DNA of 64,000 nt from Pseudomonadota bacterium. Its GTDB lineage: Bacteria > Pseudomonadota > Gammaproteobacteria > Steroidobacterales > Woeseiaceae. The position numbers were made by a program, and so were the translations under genes. The notes below the pieces were generated by a model. The model searched no databases. It was not told where the DNA came from and saw only the letters and a list, made by a program, of their open reading frames with translations. Below, piece by piece: positions 20,165 through 30,677 of the stretch; the stretch's first letter is position 1; the number at the start of each line of letters is the position of its first letter. The DNA lies in the NCBI GenBank assembly GCA_022563195.1, contig JADFNV010000016.1:1-64000 (forward strand), given 5' to 3'.

Positions 20165-21520
20165 TCATGCCGCCTGATCCTCGGCTCCCACTGCCGGCTC
20201 CTGCAGCGGCAGCCGGATGACGAAGGTCGTGCCCTGACCGGGCTCCGACTCCACGTCAATGCTGCCGCCGTGTTTCTCGACCACCACGTTGTAGGCGATG
20301 GACAGTCCCTGGCCGGTGCCCTTGCCGACTTCCTTGGTCGTGAAAAAGGCATCGAATATTCGTTCCCGGACCTCGGCGGGCATGCCCGTCCCGGTGTCGC
20401 TGATGCGGATCTCCACCTGCTCATCCACCTGCTTTGTACTAATGGTGATCGTGCCCCTGCCCTCGGCGCCGTCACCGACCACATCACTGATCGCATGGGC
20501 GGCATTGACGATGATGTTGAGGATCACCTGGTTGAAATCCCCCGGCAGACACGACACCAGTGGCAGTTCGGGATCGAACTCGGTGTGCATCTCGGCGATG
20601 TATTTCCACTCGTTGGAGGCTACCGTAATCGTGCTCTGAATCGCCCGGTTCAGATCCACCTCGGTCTTCTCCTGGGCGGGATGCGAGAACTCTTTCATGG
20701 CGCCGACGATGCGGCTGACCCGCTCCAGACCTTCCAGCGATTGCTCGAAGGCCGGCGGTACCTGTTTCTGCAGGTATTCGAGCTTGGCTTTCTTCAGCAC
20801 GGCTTCGAACTGCGCGATCTCATCGGGCCCGGCCGTACCCTGCCGAACTGCCTCGAGCAGAACCTCACTGCCTTTCACGGCCGCCATCAGGCCAGAAAAA
20901 GCGCTCTGCAGAAACATCGTGTTATCGCTGACGTATTGTGTGGGCGTGTTGATTTCGTGCGCAATGCCCGCCGCCAGCTGACCGATCGACTCCAGCTTCT
21001 GCGCCTGGGAAAGCTGCGAATGTACCTGGTCCAGCTGCTCTATGGTGTCCTCGAGCTCTCGCTTTTGTTGTTCTAGCTCCTGCGCCCTTTGGTCAGCCAG
21101 GTCCACCGCACGTTTGCGGTGACCTATTGTGCGGTTCAATTCCGTCTGCAGGTCCAGCATTCGTGAGCCGACCCGCAGACGTGCCCGCAATTCGGCGTTG
21201 TCGAACGATTTGGCAATGTGGTCATTCGCCCCGGCTTCCAGCGCGGCCACAATATCCTCGGTATCAGTGCGCGCCGTATGCAGAATGATAAAAGGCGGGT
21301 CGCTTGTCTTTTGATTGCGGATACGCCGACACAATTCCAGGCCGTCGAGTTTGGGCATCATCCAATCGAACAGCAGCAGACGGGGCGGGTCTTGCTCCTG
21401 CAGCGCTTGCCAGGCGGCCTCGCCGTCTGCCACGACGACGGTCTCATAGCCCCACTGGCGAGTTACAGCGTCCAGCATGACGCGGCAAGTAAGATCGTCT
21501 TCGGCGATCAATAGTTTCAA
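20165..21520 (-). CDS. Response regulator receiver + histidine kinase (REC-HisKA-HATPase)
   Basis: KLLIAEDD...[28 protein letters not shown]-box; [28 protein letters not shown] boxes; TTG start assumed. Confidence 0.88.
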   Translation of the reverse strand: MKLLIAEDDLTCRVMLDAVTRQWGYETVVVADGEAAWQALQEQDPPRLLLFDWMMPKLDGLELCRRIRNQKTSDPPFIILHTARTDTEDIVAALEAGANDHIAKSFDNAELRARLRVGSRMLDLQTELNRTIGHRKRAVDLADQRAQELEQQKRELEDTIEQLDQVHSQLSQAQKLESIGQLAAGIAHEINTPTQYVSDNTMFLQSAFSGLMAAVKGSEVLLEAVRQGTAGPDEIAQFEAVLKKAKLEYLQKQVPPAFEQSLEGLERVSRIVGAMKEFSHPAQEKTEVDLNRAIQSTITVASNEWKYIAEMHTEFDPELPLVSCLPGDFNQVILNIIVNAAHAISDVVGDGAEGRGTITISTKQVDEQVEIRISDTGTGMPAEVRERIFDAFFTTKEVGKGTGQGLSIAYNVVVEKHGGSIDVESEPGQGTTFVIRLPLQEPAVGAEDQAA

Positions 21521-22932
21521 AACAATGCTTCCTTCATCGCTGCCGCGAGTTGCACAAAAGACTGCTCCAGCTGCGGCAACTCCTGACAGATCGCCTGCAA
21601 TTCCCCGGTTTGGCATGCCTTCTCAATCTCAAGGGCGCGGGCACAGAATTCCCTGCCGCCGATGATGGTGGCCGCCCCTTTGATCTTGTGCGCCTGGGTG
21701 GTGGCTCGTTGCACATCACCGGCAGCGGCAGCGGTCTTGAGTATTTCGATTTGATCGGTCATATCGTCAAGAAAGGTTTCGGCCACGCTGCGCATCAGCG
21801 CTGCATCTCCCATCAGTCGGTCAGTCATTACGGCATCATCGAACACCGGATCGGCGGGAGCCTGGTCGCCATCCAGTTCGTGCACTGTTGTTGCGGATTT
21901 CGGCTGGTCTGCATTCTGGTCGGGTGCTTTCTGCGGAGTTGTGCCCGAGCAACAATCGGCAGGCAACCATCGCTCCAACACTCGCCGCAGCTTCGAAGCG
22001 TCGATGGGTTTGGCGACGTAATCATTCATCCCTGCCTTAATGCATGTTTCACGATCGCCCTGCATGGCGTGCGCGGTCATGGCGATCACGGGAATGTTGT
22101 GGTCTCGCACCAGCGATTGCGGAACCCGAATATGTCCGGCGGCTTCGTAGCCATCCATCTCCGGCATCTGGCAGTCCATGAAGACCAGGTCGTAGTGACG
22201 TGCTTCGAGTGCGCTGAGAGCTTCGATGCCGTTGCTGGCCATGTCGATCGTGACGCCAAACTTCTGCAACATGCCCCGCGCCACGGCCTGGTTGGTCAGG
22301 TTGTCGTCCACCACCAGCACTCGCGCCTGAAACTGCGGCTGTTCGTGGGCTGTATTGCGAGTTACCTGATGGCCATTGTGCAGCGCGTCGCTGCGACGGG
22401 TAGGGGACCTTGCCACAGCATTGCCCAGATCGAGCGTGAACCAGAATGTTGAGCCCTTGCCGGGGTCACTGGTGACGCCAATTTCACCGCCCATCATTTC
22501 CACGAGTTGCTTGGATATCGACAGACCCAGTCCGGTCCCGCCGTAGCGGCGGGTCGTGGAAGAGTCGGCCTGGGTAAATTGCTGAAACAGTTTCTGGCGT
22601 TCCTCAGGTGTGAGACCGATGCCGGTGTCCGTGATCTCAAAGCGCAACATGCTGCGTTGTTTGTCGTGGTCAGTACATTCCAGGCGTACGACGACCTCGC
22701 CGCCGGTCTCGCTGAACTTGATCGCGTTGTCGACAAGGTTGGTCAGGATCTGGCGGATACGGCCCGGGTCGCCCTGGTACCATTGATCGACCACCGGGTC
22801 CGCCGGGCAGATCAGCTCCAGTTTCTTGTCTCCTGCCTTGAAGGCCATCGTGCTCGCAAGGTCTTCCAACAGCGTACCCAGGTCGAAATCGACGATCTCC
22901 AGGTCGAGCTTGCCAGCCTCGATTTTGGAGAA

Positions 22933-22964
<32 letters not shown>

Positions 22965-23065
22965 ATTCGGCGCTGCGCTTGATGGTCAGGGCGCACTCGT
23001 ATTGCTCCCGGTCCAGTTCGCTGTCGAGTAGCAGGCTGGTCATGCCGATCACGCCGTTCATCGGT

Positions 23066-23097
<32 letters not shown>

Positions 23098-23405
23098 ATC
23101 GCTCTTGGCCTGGCTGTCTGCTTCGGCCTTCCGGAGCTCGGTGAGGTCCTGCATGGTACCGTCGAACCTGTCTTGCCCGACCGCCGCGTGTCAACTACCC
23201 GTGCACCCCACTCGTGGACCGTACGGACACTCCCGTCCGCACGCAGGACGCGGAACTCAATGTCCACGTATTCGCCCTTTGCATATGCCGCGAGGACCTT
23301 GGCCCGGTCCTCCGGGTGTATCAGCTCTATGTCCTGGTCTGAGATTTTTGGACGTTTCAGAAACTCATCCACTGTGTAGCCGAAGATACGTGCATATTCC
23401 TCGGA

Positions 23406-24427
23406 CATGCTTATCCGGTTGAGTTCGGCACCCACTATATGTAGTGTTTGTGCATGGCACTGCCAGATCCGATCAAGCTTGCTCAGGTGCTCAACCCGCC
23501 GCAGTCGCTCATCGAATTCAGCGCTCGTTTTCGCACTGAGACCGATTGTGAGGAATTTCTTTTCCGGGTTCGATATCCGGAGGGATTTGTCTGTCCAAGA
23601 TGTGCTGTGGAGCGTGGCTGGTCATTAGACGGCAAGCGTTTGGTTGAGTGTAGCAACGGTCACAAAGTCAGCCTCACCGCCGGAACCGTGTTGCACGGTT
23701 CGCGCCAGGGCTTACTCACCTGGTTTCATGCGGTGCTGTTCATCGCCACACTCACGCCTGGCATTTCTGCCTTACAGTTCCAGCGCCAGTTGGGGCTAAA
23801 GCGCTATGAGACCGCCTTTCAAATGCTACATAAAGTACGCGCTAGCCTGGTTGTCCCAGGACGGGAGTTATTGCACCGGGAGGTCGAGGTTGACGAGACG
23901 TTTATTGGCGGCAAAGACCCTGACCGGGACGGCCGTGGCGGTGATAAGGTCTTGGTGGTGGGCGGTATCGAGGTCAGACCCTTCAGCAAACCCAAGACGG
24001 GCAAGCGGCGCGAACGGGCAGGCCGGCTGCGACTGCGTGTCGTTGCCGACGCTTCGGCGAACTCTCTGTCCGGATTTGTTGAACAAGAAATTCAACCGGG
24101 CGCCATCGTGCACACTGATGGATGGGACGGCTACAGACGACTGAAACGTTCCGGCTATGTCCACCAACGAACCGTTCAGGGCAAGGGCCGTAATGTCACA
24201 CACATTCTGCCGCACATTCATCGAGTGTTTTCCAATTTGAAGGCGTGGTTGCAAGGAACTCATCACGGGCGTATTGAGCCAAAGTATCTACAAGCCTATC
24301 TGGATGAATACACCTTCCGCTTCAATCGCCGTTTTTGGCCTGGGCCGGCGTTCTTGCGTGCGCTCACATTGATGGTTCGTACTAAACACAAGATATAGTG
24401 GGTCCCGAACTCAACCGGATAAGCATG
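23406..24427 (+). mobile_element. IS1595-family insertion sequence, 1022 bp
   Basis: TIRs CATGCTTATCCGGTTGAGTTCGG[C/G]ACCCACTATAT[..]GTGTTT (about 44 bp, 3 mismatches); flanking 8-bp TSD TCCTCGGA/TCCGCGGA (7/8). Confidence 0.88.
23448..24398 (+). CDS. IS1595-family transposase (ISXO2-like DDE domain)
   Basis: N-terminal zinc-ribbon (CPRCAVERGW...CSNGH), VEVDETFIGGK, HTDGWDGY, HRVFSNLKAWLQGTHHGRIEPKYLQAYLDEYTFRFNRR. Confidence 0.92.
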   Translation: MCMALPDPIKLAQVLNPPQSLIEFSARFRTETDCEEFLFRVRYPEGFVCPRCAVERGWSLDGKRLVECSNGHKVSLTAGTVLHGSRQGLLTWFHAVLFIATLTPGISALQFQRQLGLKRYETAFQMLHKVRASLVVPGRELLHREVEVDETFIGGKDPDRDGRGGDKVLVVGGIEVRPFSKPKTGKRRERAGRLRLRVVADASANSLSGFVEQEIQPGAIVHTDGWDGYRRLKRSGYVHQRTVQGKGRNVTHILPHIHRVFSNLKAWLQGTHHGRIEPKYLQAYLDEYTFRFNRRFWPGPAFLRALTLMVRTKHKI

Positions 24428-25277
24428 TCCGCGGAAACGCCCAGATACCGACCGGCCTTGACGTCAAAGCTCCAGTGGCCCAGCCTGGCGCTCCGGGCTG
24501 CATGCTTGAACTTGGCTTCACTTTCGCGCAATGCGTCTTCAACCTGCCGGACTTCGGTGATGTCCTGAGATGTGCCGAAATGCCCCAGATATCGACCAGA
24601 CTTATCGAATTCCGGCGTCGCAATTTCGTAGTTATGACGCACCTCGTCGCCGGCAGGTATAAGCCGATATTCGATCTCGTAAGGCAAATGTTCCTCGTGG
24701 GCCTGGTTCCATTTCGACGCCACGCGTTTTCTGTCATCGGGATGGATGGCAGCAAGGATCTTTTGCTCGGTGAGTGAAGCCTGGTTGGTGTTCCTGCCTT
24801 GGGAGTCGTACACGTCCACAGCGGCGGGAAGGTAATGGGTCAGCCGGTTCTCGGCCGTCCAGCACCAAGCCCTGATCTTGGCCGATTGAAATGCCAGCGC
24901 CAGGCGGGATAATTCCTGTGTGTCCGCTGCCTGTCGCAATTCCCGCTCGGCCAGGGTTTGCTCGAGTTCCCTGACGCGCCGACGATACTTTTCCAGTTCT
25001 TCCATTAGATCGGCCTCTGCGACCCCGAGTGTTTGCGTTGCGCATCCTTAGCTCAGGATCGATCGAGCATGATCATTCCTTGGACCCGGCCTTTCGCCTG
25101 ACGCCAATATGCATGTCTTCTCCGTGCGAACGAGACTGAAGGACGCTTAACCACGCAATGGTTATCGGCGTTTTGGTGCTGATCTTGAGCTTCCGGGTCG
25201 GCTGCCCTACGGCCGGTCCCGGATTCGCCGGCCCGAATTAAGCGATAGTCACGCCGGGCAATGGTAAGATCTGCACC

Positions 25278-25415
25278 ATGCAAACCCTGTTTCCGATCAT
25301 ACTTGTGCTGCTCGGCATTTTCGTGGCGGGCTGTGTCGCCTATATCGCCTGGGAATTGACCTCTGACATGCACGATGTCGCGACACCGGACGGCGACACT
25401 CAAGACTCGAAATAA
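25278..25415 (+). CDS. Small single-TM protein (45 aa)
   Basis: MQTLFPIILVLLGIFVAGCVAYIAWELTSDMHDVATPDGDTQDSK. Confidence 0.45.
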   Translation: MQTLFPIILVLLGIFVAGCVAYIAWELTSDMHDVATPDGDTQDSK

Positions 25416-25436
25416 ACGGCGCGCCAGGCGCTGGTA

Positions 25437-27056
25437 TCAGTGCCTTCGTCTCGACCCGCTTGAATCACTCCTGCGGCCAGCAGCCTTGTTGGAATGCGAT
25501 GACGACGAATCAGCCCGGTGAGACTGGCTCTGGCTTGGTGCACTCTGTCGAGAATGGCTCTGGCTCGGCGCGCTCTGCCTGGAATGGCTCCGGCTCGGAG
25601 CACTTTGTCTGGAATGGCTCCGGCTCGGAGCACTCTGTCGAGAATGGCTCTGTCGCGCCATGAGCTGCGGACGTGGCGATGATTGCGGACGCACAGTCGT
25701 CACCACAGAACCCGACGCTCGTAACTCGGGTCGCGCTCTCTCAAGCTGACGGCTTGTCGAACGGCTCCTTGCGGTCTGAGACGGTGCCGGAAAATCACGC
25801 GATCCCTGGCTGTCGCTGCGCCGTCCAGACGTATTGATGCTCGGCCGTGCCGTCGTTAAACGGTCGCTGCGCCCTCTACGTTCGCTGCCACCGCTTTGTG
25901 TCACGGTCGCGGGGCGTATCGTCGTGGGGCGATCTCGAAAATCAATTCCTGTCCTCGCATCGCTGAAAGAATTCCCGCGCTGCGTGGAATGTGAGCGACC
26001 CGCTCGTGGCCTGTCGCTCGTTCTTCCACCAGGCGTCGTTTCGAGATTCGAACTCGTGTTGGAGCTCGGATAATAGCGTGTGCGCGTTACGCGTTGATCG
26101 TGTGCGCGGACCGTTTGACGGGTCTGCGGGTGCCAGTAGTCGCCGGCGCCGTAACGGTCGTGGTTCCAGTGACGGTTGTAATCATGGCCATAATGATGGT
26201 TGTAAACATTGATCGATGGGCTGCGATACCACCAGTGATCCCAATACGAATGACCATAGTAAGGATGGCCGTAATAACTGTGATGATAAACGTGCAGTGA
26301 TTGACTGTGCCAACCCACCGAAAACGCGGTTGTCACGCCCCAGAAGAAATTATGATGAAACGCGTGGCCAAAGGAGTACGGGTAGTAATACACCGGGTAG
26401 GCGTGCGGGTAGTAGTGGTACACCGGGCGAGTCTGGTAAACAACGACGCTTTCGGGTTCGTAGTAGGGCACGTAGATAACGTCGTCTTCGACGGGCGTAA
26501 TTTCAATGATGCCGTCTTCTTTTGAGATGGTTTGGTATTCATCGCTCTTGAGGTTGCCGGCCGCGTAGGCGCGGTCCCGAAATGCTTCCACAGCCGCGAT
26601 GACATCGGATTGCTGTGCGACGACGGCCTCACCGAGACGCCAGGTCCAGTCGAGGTCGTCGTTCATCAATTCGACGGCTTCGGGATAATTTGTCAGGGCG
26701 ACGACAGAGTCGTCCCAGGATTCCTTGGGTTGCAATGATGAATCGATGATCAGATCGTCGAGAAATCGTCCTGCCTGGGCGACCTGTAGTGGGTATGCAG
26801 AGGCCGACAACACGATGGCCAGCAAATCATCCGGGTAGAGGGCGATGGGCCCGACGAGTTCTTCGAGTTCTGCAGCAGTCAATAAGGGAATGTCTTCCGT
26901 GCCGGTCAGGGAGTAGCCGGAGCTTCTCTCGACCTCGCCAAGTGGCTCACCGCTGCTGTCCACCGGGACCTGCGCACTGCTCATTGCCGGCCAGCAAAAC
27001 AGCAATATCGGCAGCCATGCTAATTTGACATAATCTGGTCGCAATCGAGTGCTCAT
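25437..27056 (-). CDS. DUF3300 domain protein with repetitive Ser/Arg/His-rich C-terminus
   Basis: LLTAAELEELVGPIALYPDDLLAIVLSASAYPLQVAQAGRFL; D-IYVPYYEP; signal peptide; tandem SRQSAPSRSH repeats. Confidence 0.88.
   Translation of the reverse strand: MSTRLRPDYVKLAWLPILLFCWPAMSSAQVPVDSSGEPLGEVERSSGYSLTGTEDIPLLTAAELEELVGPIALYPDDLLAIVLSASAYPLQVAQAGRFLDDLIIDSSLQPKESWDDSVVALTNYPEAVELMNDDLDWTWRLGEAVVAQQSDVIAAVEAFRDRAYAAGNLKSDEYQTISKEDGIIEITPVEDDVIYVPYYEPESVVVYQTRPVYHYYPHAYPVYYYPYSFGHAFHHNFFWGVTTAFSVGWHSQSLHVYHHSYYGHPYYGHSYWDHWWYRSPSINVYNHHYGHDYNRHWNHDRYGAGDYWHPQTRQTVRAHDQRVTRTRYYPSSNTSSNLETTPGGRTSDRPRAGRSHSTQRGNSFSDARTGIDFRDRPTTIRPATVTQSGGSERRGRSDRLTTARPSINTSGRRSDSQGSRDFPAPSQTARSRSTSRQLERARPELRASGSVVTTVRPQSSPRPQLMARQSHSRQSAPSRSHSRQSAPSRSHSRQSAPSQSHSRQSAPSQSQSHRADSSSSHSNKAAGRRSDSSGSRRRH
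25520..25660. repeat. About 30-bp coding tandem repeat
   Basis: GAATGGCTC[T/C]GGCTCGG[C/A]GC[G/A]CT[C/T]TG units encoding SRQSAPSRSH/SRQSAPSQSH. Confidence 0.75.
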
Positions 27057-27220
27057 AGTGCCTCCAGGCCCGTTGGTCTTCGACGAACTCGTCGATGTTG
27101 GGCCAAGAATAGCGCAGGCTAGCTGAACCAGCGCTTAACCTGCACGACATTTAATGGTGCGCAGATGGTTCGCGAGTGTAGTCGGATTGTAGCAATGCGA
27201 CAAACTAGCTGCTGTAGTGT

Positions 27221-27802
27221 TCAGGCCAGGTCGGTAAGCGCTCTTAGCGCTTGTGGCTCCAGCTTCGATCCAGGGTCCAGATCGTAGAGTTGATGCAGCT
27301 CGGATTCCGTCAGATATTCGGGGTGGTGTGTCTCGATGATGGTCGCGTAATGAACTAATCGTGCGTTTTTCTCGAGAATGAGCCGGTATGCATGAGTGCT
27401 CAGAATTGCAGACTCTTCAAGATTCATCAGTGCGGCGATGGCATGCTGCGAGTCCCTGAGAGGCATGCTGCCGACGTGAAGCGTCTCTTTCCTGATGTGC
27501 CAGCCAGTTGCCTTGAACGTGGCACCAATCGAGTTGCCCGCGAGAATTTCTTCATGCGCGCCGGCCATTTCACGAGATGCCTGTTCAAGAAACTCTACCA
27601 CGGCGTAAGTGCGACACACGCGCCTGTCGTTTTCGATGCTGTACAAGCTCGAACGGCGTACTCCGGACTCGTGGTCCAGTATCTCGATTCCGTAGCTGCC
27701 AAAGCGCTCACCGATGCGTTCGCTGTTCAATAGCTCGGGTTCGAGCGCGCAGGCGCTGAGTGCCGCGGCAAGTACGACGGGTGATACTGGATCGTTGCGC
27801 AT
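27221..27802 (-). CDS. Hypothetical lipoprotein
   Basis: MRNDPVSPVVLAAALSACALEPE lipobox; no recognised family. Confidence 0.6.
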   Translation of the reverse strand: MRNDPVSPVVLAAALSACALEPELLNSERIGERFGSYGIEILDHESGVRRSSLYSIENDRRVCRTYAVVEFLEQASREMAGAHEEILAGNSIGATFKATGWHIRKETLHVGSMPLRDSQHAIAALMNLEESAILSTHAYRLILEKNARLVHYATIIETHHPEYLTESELHQLYDLDPGSKLEPQALRALTDLA

Positions 27803-27883
27803 ATTTTTAATTGTTGAAACGGGTTCTAGTTGGTGGCTCGCGAACCATATACTGTCGGTATCGAGGCGTAAAGGAGCTATCCC

Positions 27884-28897
27884 ATGCGAGCGATGGTTCT
27901 GCGATCAACGGCCCTGCTTGCCGATAACCCCAGACCGTTGTCTATGGTCGATATGCCGCGGCCGGCGCCGGCTGCTGGCGAAATTCTTATTGAAATTTCC
28001 ACTTGTGGCGTCTGCCATACGGAACTCGACGAGATTGAAGGTCGGACGCCACCACCGTCGTTGCCGATTATACCGGGACACGAAATTGTGGGCTGCGTTG
28101 CAGAAAGAGGGCATCGAAGTGATCGCTTTGAGCTGGGTGACCGAGTTGGCGTCGGCTGGATTCACTCCTCGGACGGGAGTGAATATGAAAATCTCAGTGC
28201 GGGTTTTGTCGCGACGGGGCGCGACACAAACGGTGGCTACGCAGAATACATCACGGTACCCGAGGCGTATGCCTACCCAATTCCGGCTGAATTCTCCGAT
28301 GTCGAAGCGGCCCCGCTGCTTTGCGCCGGCGGTGTGGGCTATCGGGCGCTGCGGCTCACGGGGCTGGAGGACGGCCAGGTACTGGCACTGACGGGATTTG
28401 GCGGTTCCGGGCACCTGGTGTTGCAAATGGCCAGGCATCTGTACCCAGGAAGCCCCGTATACGTCTTTGCACGCAGCGCAAAACAGCGCGCCTTTGCGCT
28501 CGAGTTGGGCGCGGACTGGAGCGGCGATACCGACGACAAACCGCCATCGGCACCGCACGCAATTATTGATACCACACCGGCATGGAAACCTGCGCTCGCC
28601 GCCCTGGAGCGGCTGCGCCCTGGCGGTCGCCTCGTCATAAACGTGATCCGAAAAGAGCATGCCGACCGGCATCTGCTGGCGGACATCCGCTATGAAGATC
28701 ATCTGTGGCTGGAGAAGGAAATCAAGACGGTGGCCAATGTCTCTCGGCAGGATATCGCCGAATTTCTGCCGCTGGCAGCGCGCGCGGGACTCAATGTTGC
28801 CACTGAGACCTATGCACTGGAGGCGGCCAACGAGGCGTTGCTCGACTTGCGATCTGGGCAAGTGCATGGCGCGAAAGTATTGCTTATAAAACAATAG
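27884..28897 (+). CDS. Zinc-dependent alcohol dehydrogenase family protein
   Basis: CGVCHTELDEIEGRTPPPSLPIIPGHEIVG; Rossmann ALTGFGGSGHLVLQMA. Confidence 0.9.
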   Translation: MRAMVLRSTALLADNPRPLSMVDMPRPAPAAGEILIEISTCGVCHTELDEIEGRTPPPSLPIIPGHEIVGCVAERGHRSDRFELGDRVGVGWIHSSDGSEYENLSAGFVATGRDTNGGYAEYITVPEAYAYPIPAEFSDVEAAPLLCAGGVGYRALRLTGLEDGQVLALTGFGGSGHLVLQMARHLYPGSPVYVFARSAKQRAFALELGADWSGDTDDKPPSAPHAIIDTTPAWKPALAALERLRPGGRLVINVIRKEHADRHLLADIRYEDHLWLEKEIKTVANVSRQDIAEFLPLAARAGLNVATETYALEAANEALLDLRSGQVHGAKVLLIKQ

Positions 28898-28999
28898 AAT
28901 ATATATGATAATTAAAGTAATTTATTACCAGTGGGCGTGGTGGCCCGGTTTGTCGGGCAAACGGCTATACTGCCGACTTCGGCGTCTTCGGTGTGCGGT

Positions 29000-29359
29000 A
29001 TGACCCACAACATCTGTTGCTATCGTTGCGGTGCATCGCTTGCGGCGTTGTCGCTGCCCTTGTCGAGACAAGATGAATGTCCGCAGTGCGAAAATTACCT
29101 GCACGTCTGCAAGATGTGCATGCATTTCGATGCGACGGTGCCGCGCCAGTGTCGTGAAGATGGTGCTGAAGAGGTCATCGAAAAAGAACGCTTGAACTTT
29201 TGCGACTGGTTCGTGCCATCCGAGTCTGCATTTGACCCGCGGCGAAAGATCGAGGCGGACCAGGCACAAGTTGCGCTGGATGCGCTCTTCGATGCCACGA
29301 CGGACAGCACAAGTGCGCAGGGCGGCTCGCAATCTGAGGCCGACAAGCTATTCAAGTGA
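29000..29359 (+). CDS. Cysteine-rich (zinc-ribbon-like) hypothetical protein
   Basis: MTHNICCYRCGASLAALSLPLSRQDECPQCENYLHVCKMCMHFD. Confidence 0.65.
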   Translation: MTHNICCYRCGASLAALSLPLSRQDECPQCENYLHVCKMCMHFDATVPRQCREDGAEEVIEKERLNFCDWFVPSESAFDPRRKIEADQAQVALDALFDATTDSTSAQGGSQSEADKLFK

Positions 29360-29372
29360 CCGGACCGAGTTC

Positions 29373-30452
29373 ATGAGCATCGATCGCAGGACGTTTCTGA
29401 AATTGTCGGGCGCCGCCGTCGCGGCATCGCAAGTCGCAGCGTGTGCCGGTATCGAAAAGATACCCACGCAAGGCGTTCCGCGCAGTCATTTTGACGAGGA
29501 TTCGACGGCCGAAGAAGTCTCCGAAGATGTCGATTTGCAGGGCAAGCTTGCGGTTGTCACGGGCTGCACGTCGGGCATTGGTTTCGAGACGATGCGCGTC
29601 CTGGCGATGCGCGGCGCATACGTCGTCGGCACCAGTCGCTCACTCGAAAAAGCACAGGCTGTATGCAAAAATGTACGGGGCGTGACGAGCGCGGTGCAAC
29701 TCGAGCTTTCGGATTTCGATTCGGTCGTCGCATGTGCCGATGCCATTCGCTCGATTAATCAGCCGCTGGATATTCTGGTCTGCAATGCGGGTTACCTGGG
29801 CGGCGGCGGTCATCGTGAACTCGTAAACGGCTTCGAGAAGCACTTTGTCGTCAATCATCTGGGACATTTTGTCCTCGTGAACCGCCTGCTGGGACGCTTG
29901 TATATGTCGTGGCAGGGCAGGATCGCAGTCGTTGCGAGCCGCTCCTCCTACACGGATGCGCCTGAGGCTGGCATTGAGTTCGACAATCTCGAAGCGTCGC
30001 GCAATTACGCTGACAGGCGTTCCTATGGTCATTCGAAACTCGCCAACGTCTTGTTTGCGCTGCAGCTGGGCAAATTGCTCAGGGGTACCCGTATCACGGT
30101 GAATTCATTGCATCCTGGCGTGATCAATACCGAGATCGACCGCAACTTGAATCGCTTTATGCAAGGCGCGTTCGCGGTTGTTGCCGCACTGGGCTACGGC
30201 AAGACGATCGAACAAGGTGCGGCGACCAGTTGCTTCGTTGCTACCAGCCCGTTGCTGGGTTCGACGAGCGGAAAGTATTTCGAAGATTGCAATGCCGTCA
30301 CGGTAGTGGGCGATGGGCACTTGCATGACGAGGCCATGGCCGCCGAACTGTGGCGCGTGTCTGAAGAACTCACCCGCGATTATCTCGTCTCGCATGACGG
30401 TCCTGACTGGAACGATTTCGAGCGCGCACTGCAAGAAGGACAATCCGGCTAG
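29373..30452 (+). CDS. SDR family oxidoreductase with Tat/lipoprotein-like signal
   Basis: MSIDRRTFLKLSGAAVAASQVAACAG; TGCTSGIGFET, NAGYLGGG, YGHSKLANVLF SDR motifs. Confidence 0.85.
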   Translation: MSIDRRTFLKLSGAAVAASQVAACAGIEKIPTQGVPRSHFDEDSTAEEVSEDVDLQGKLAVVTGCTSGIGFETMRVLAMRGAYVVGTSRSLEKAQAVCKNVRGVTSAVQLELSDFDSVVACADAIRSINQPLDILVCNAGYLGGGGHRELVNGFEKHFVVNHLGHFVLVNRLLGRLYMSWQGRIAVVASRSSYTDAPEAGIEFDNLEASRNYADRRSYGHSKLANVLFALQLGKLLRGTRITVNSLHPGVINTEIDRNLNRFMQGAFAVVAALGYGKTIEQGAATSCFVATSPLLGSTSGKYFEDCNAVTVVGDGHLHDEAMAAELWRVSEELTRDYLVSHDGPDWNDFERALQEGQSG

Positions 30453-30455
30453 GAG

Positions 30456-30603
30456 ATGTCTGCGGGTAAGAACGAAGCGCTCGTACTGTTATCGGGCGGG
30501 CAGGATTCGACCACCTGCCTTCACTGGGCGATCGACCACTTTTGAAGCACTTGACGTGATGGCGATGACCCACACATGCTACAACGGCAAGCGCCCGCCG
30601 TGA
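30456..30603 (+). pseudogene. queC: queC remnant (7-cyano-7-deazaguanine synthase), large internal deletion
   Basis: MSAGKNEALVLLSGGQDSTTCLHWAIDHF* (PP-loop N-terminus) then ...THTCYNGKRPP* (C-terminal Cys motif region) within about 150 bp. Confidence 0.75.
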
Positions 30604-30677
30604 ATTTCTGCCTGAGGCACCCGCAGTGGCAATTGAGTTTGCAGACACACAAGATTTTGGGAATTGACTAAGCTGTT

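Noticed and set aside
20162-21076. 304-aa plus-strand ORF
   Set aside because: Shadow of the REC-HK gene on the opposite strand; no recognisable domain.
21550-22452. 300-aa plus-strand ORF
   Set aside because: Antisense to the hybrid histidine kinase; the kinase frame carries clear motifs.
25520-25660. CRISPR-like or non-coding tandem repeat
   Set aside because: Repeats are in frame within the DUF3300 ORF and have no spacers.
27905-28894. 329-aa minus-strand ORF
   Set aside because: Antisense to the alcohol dehydrogenase gene.
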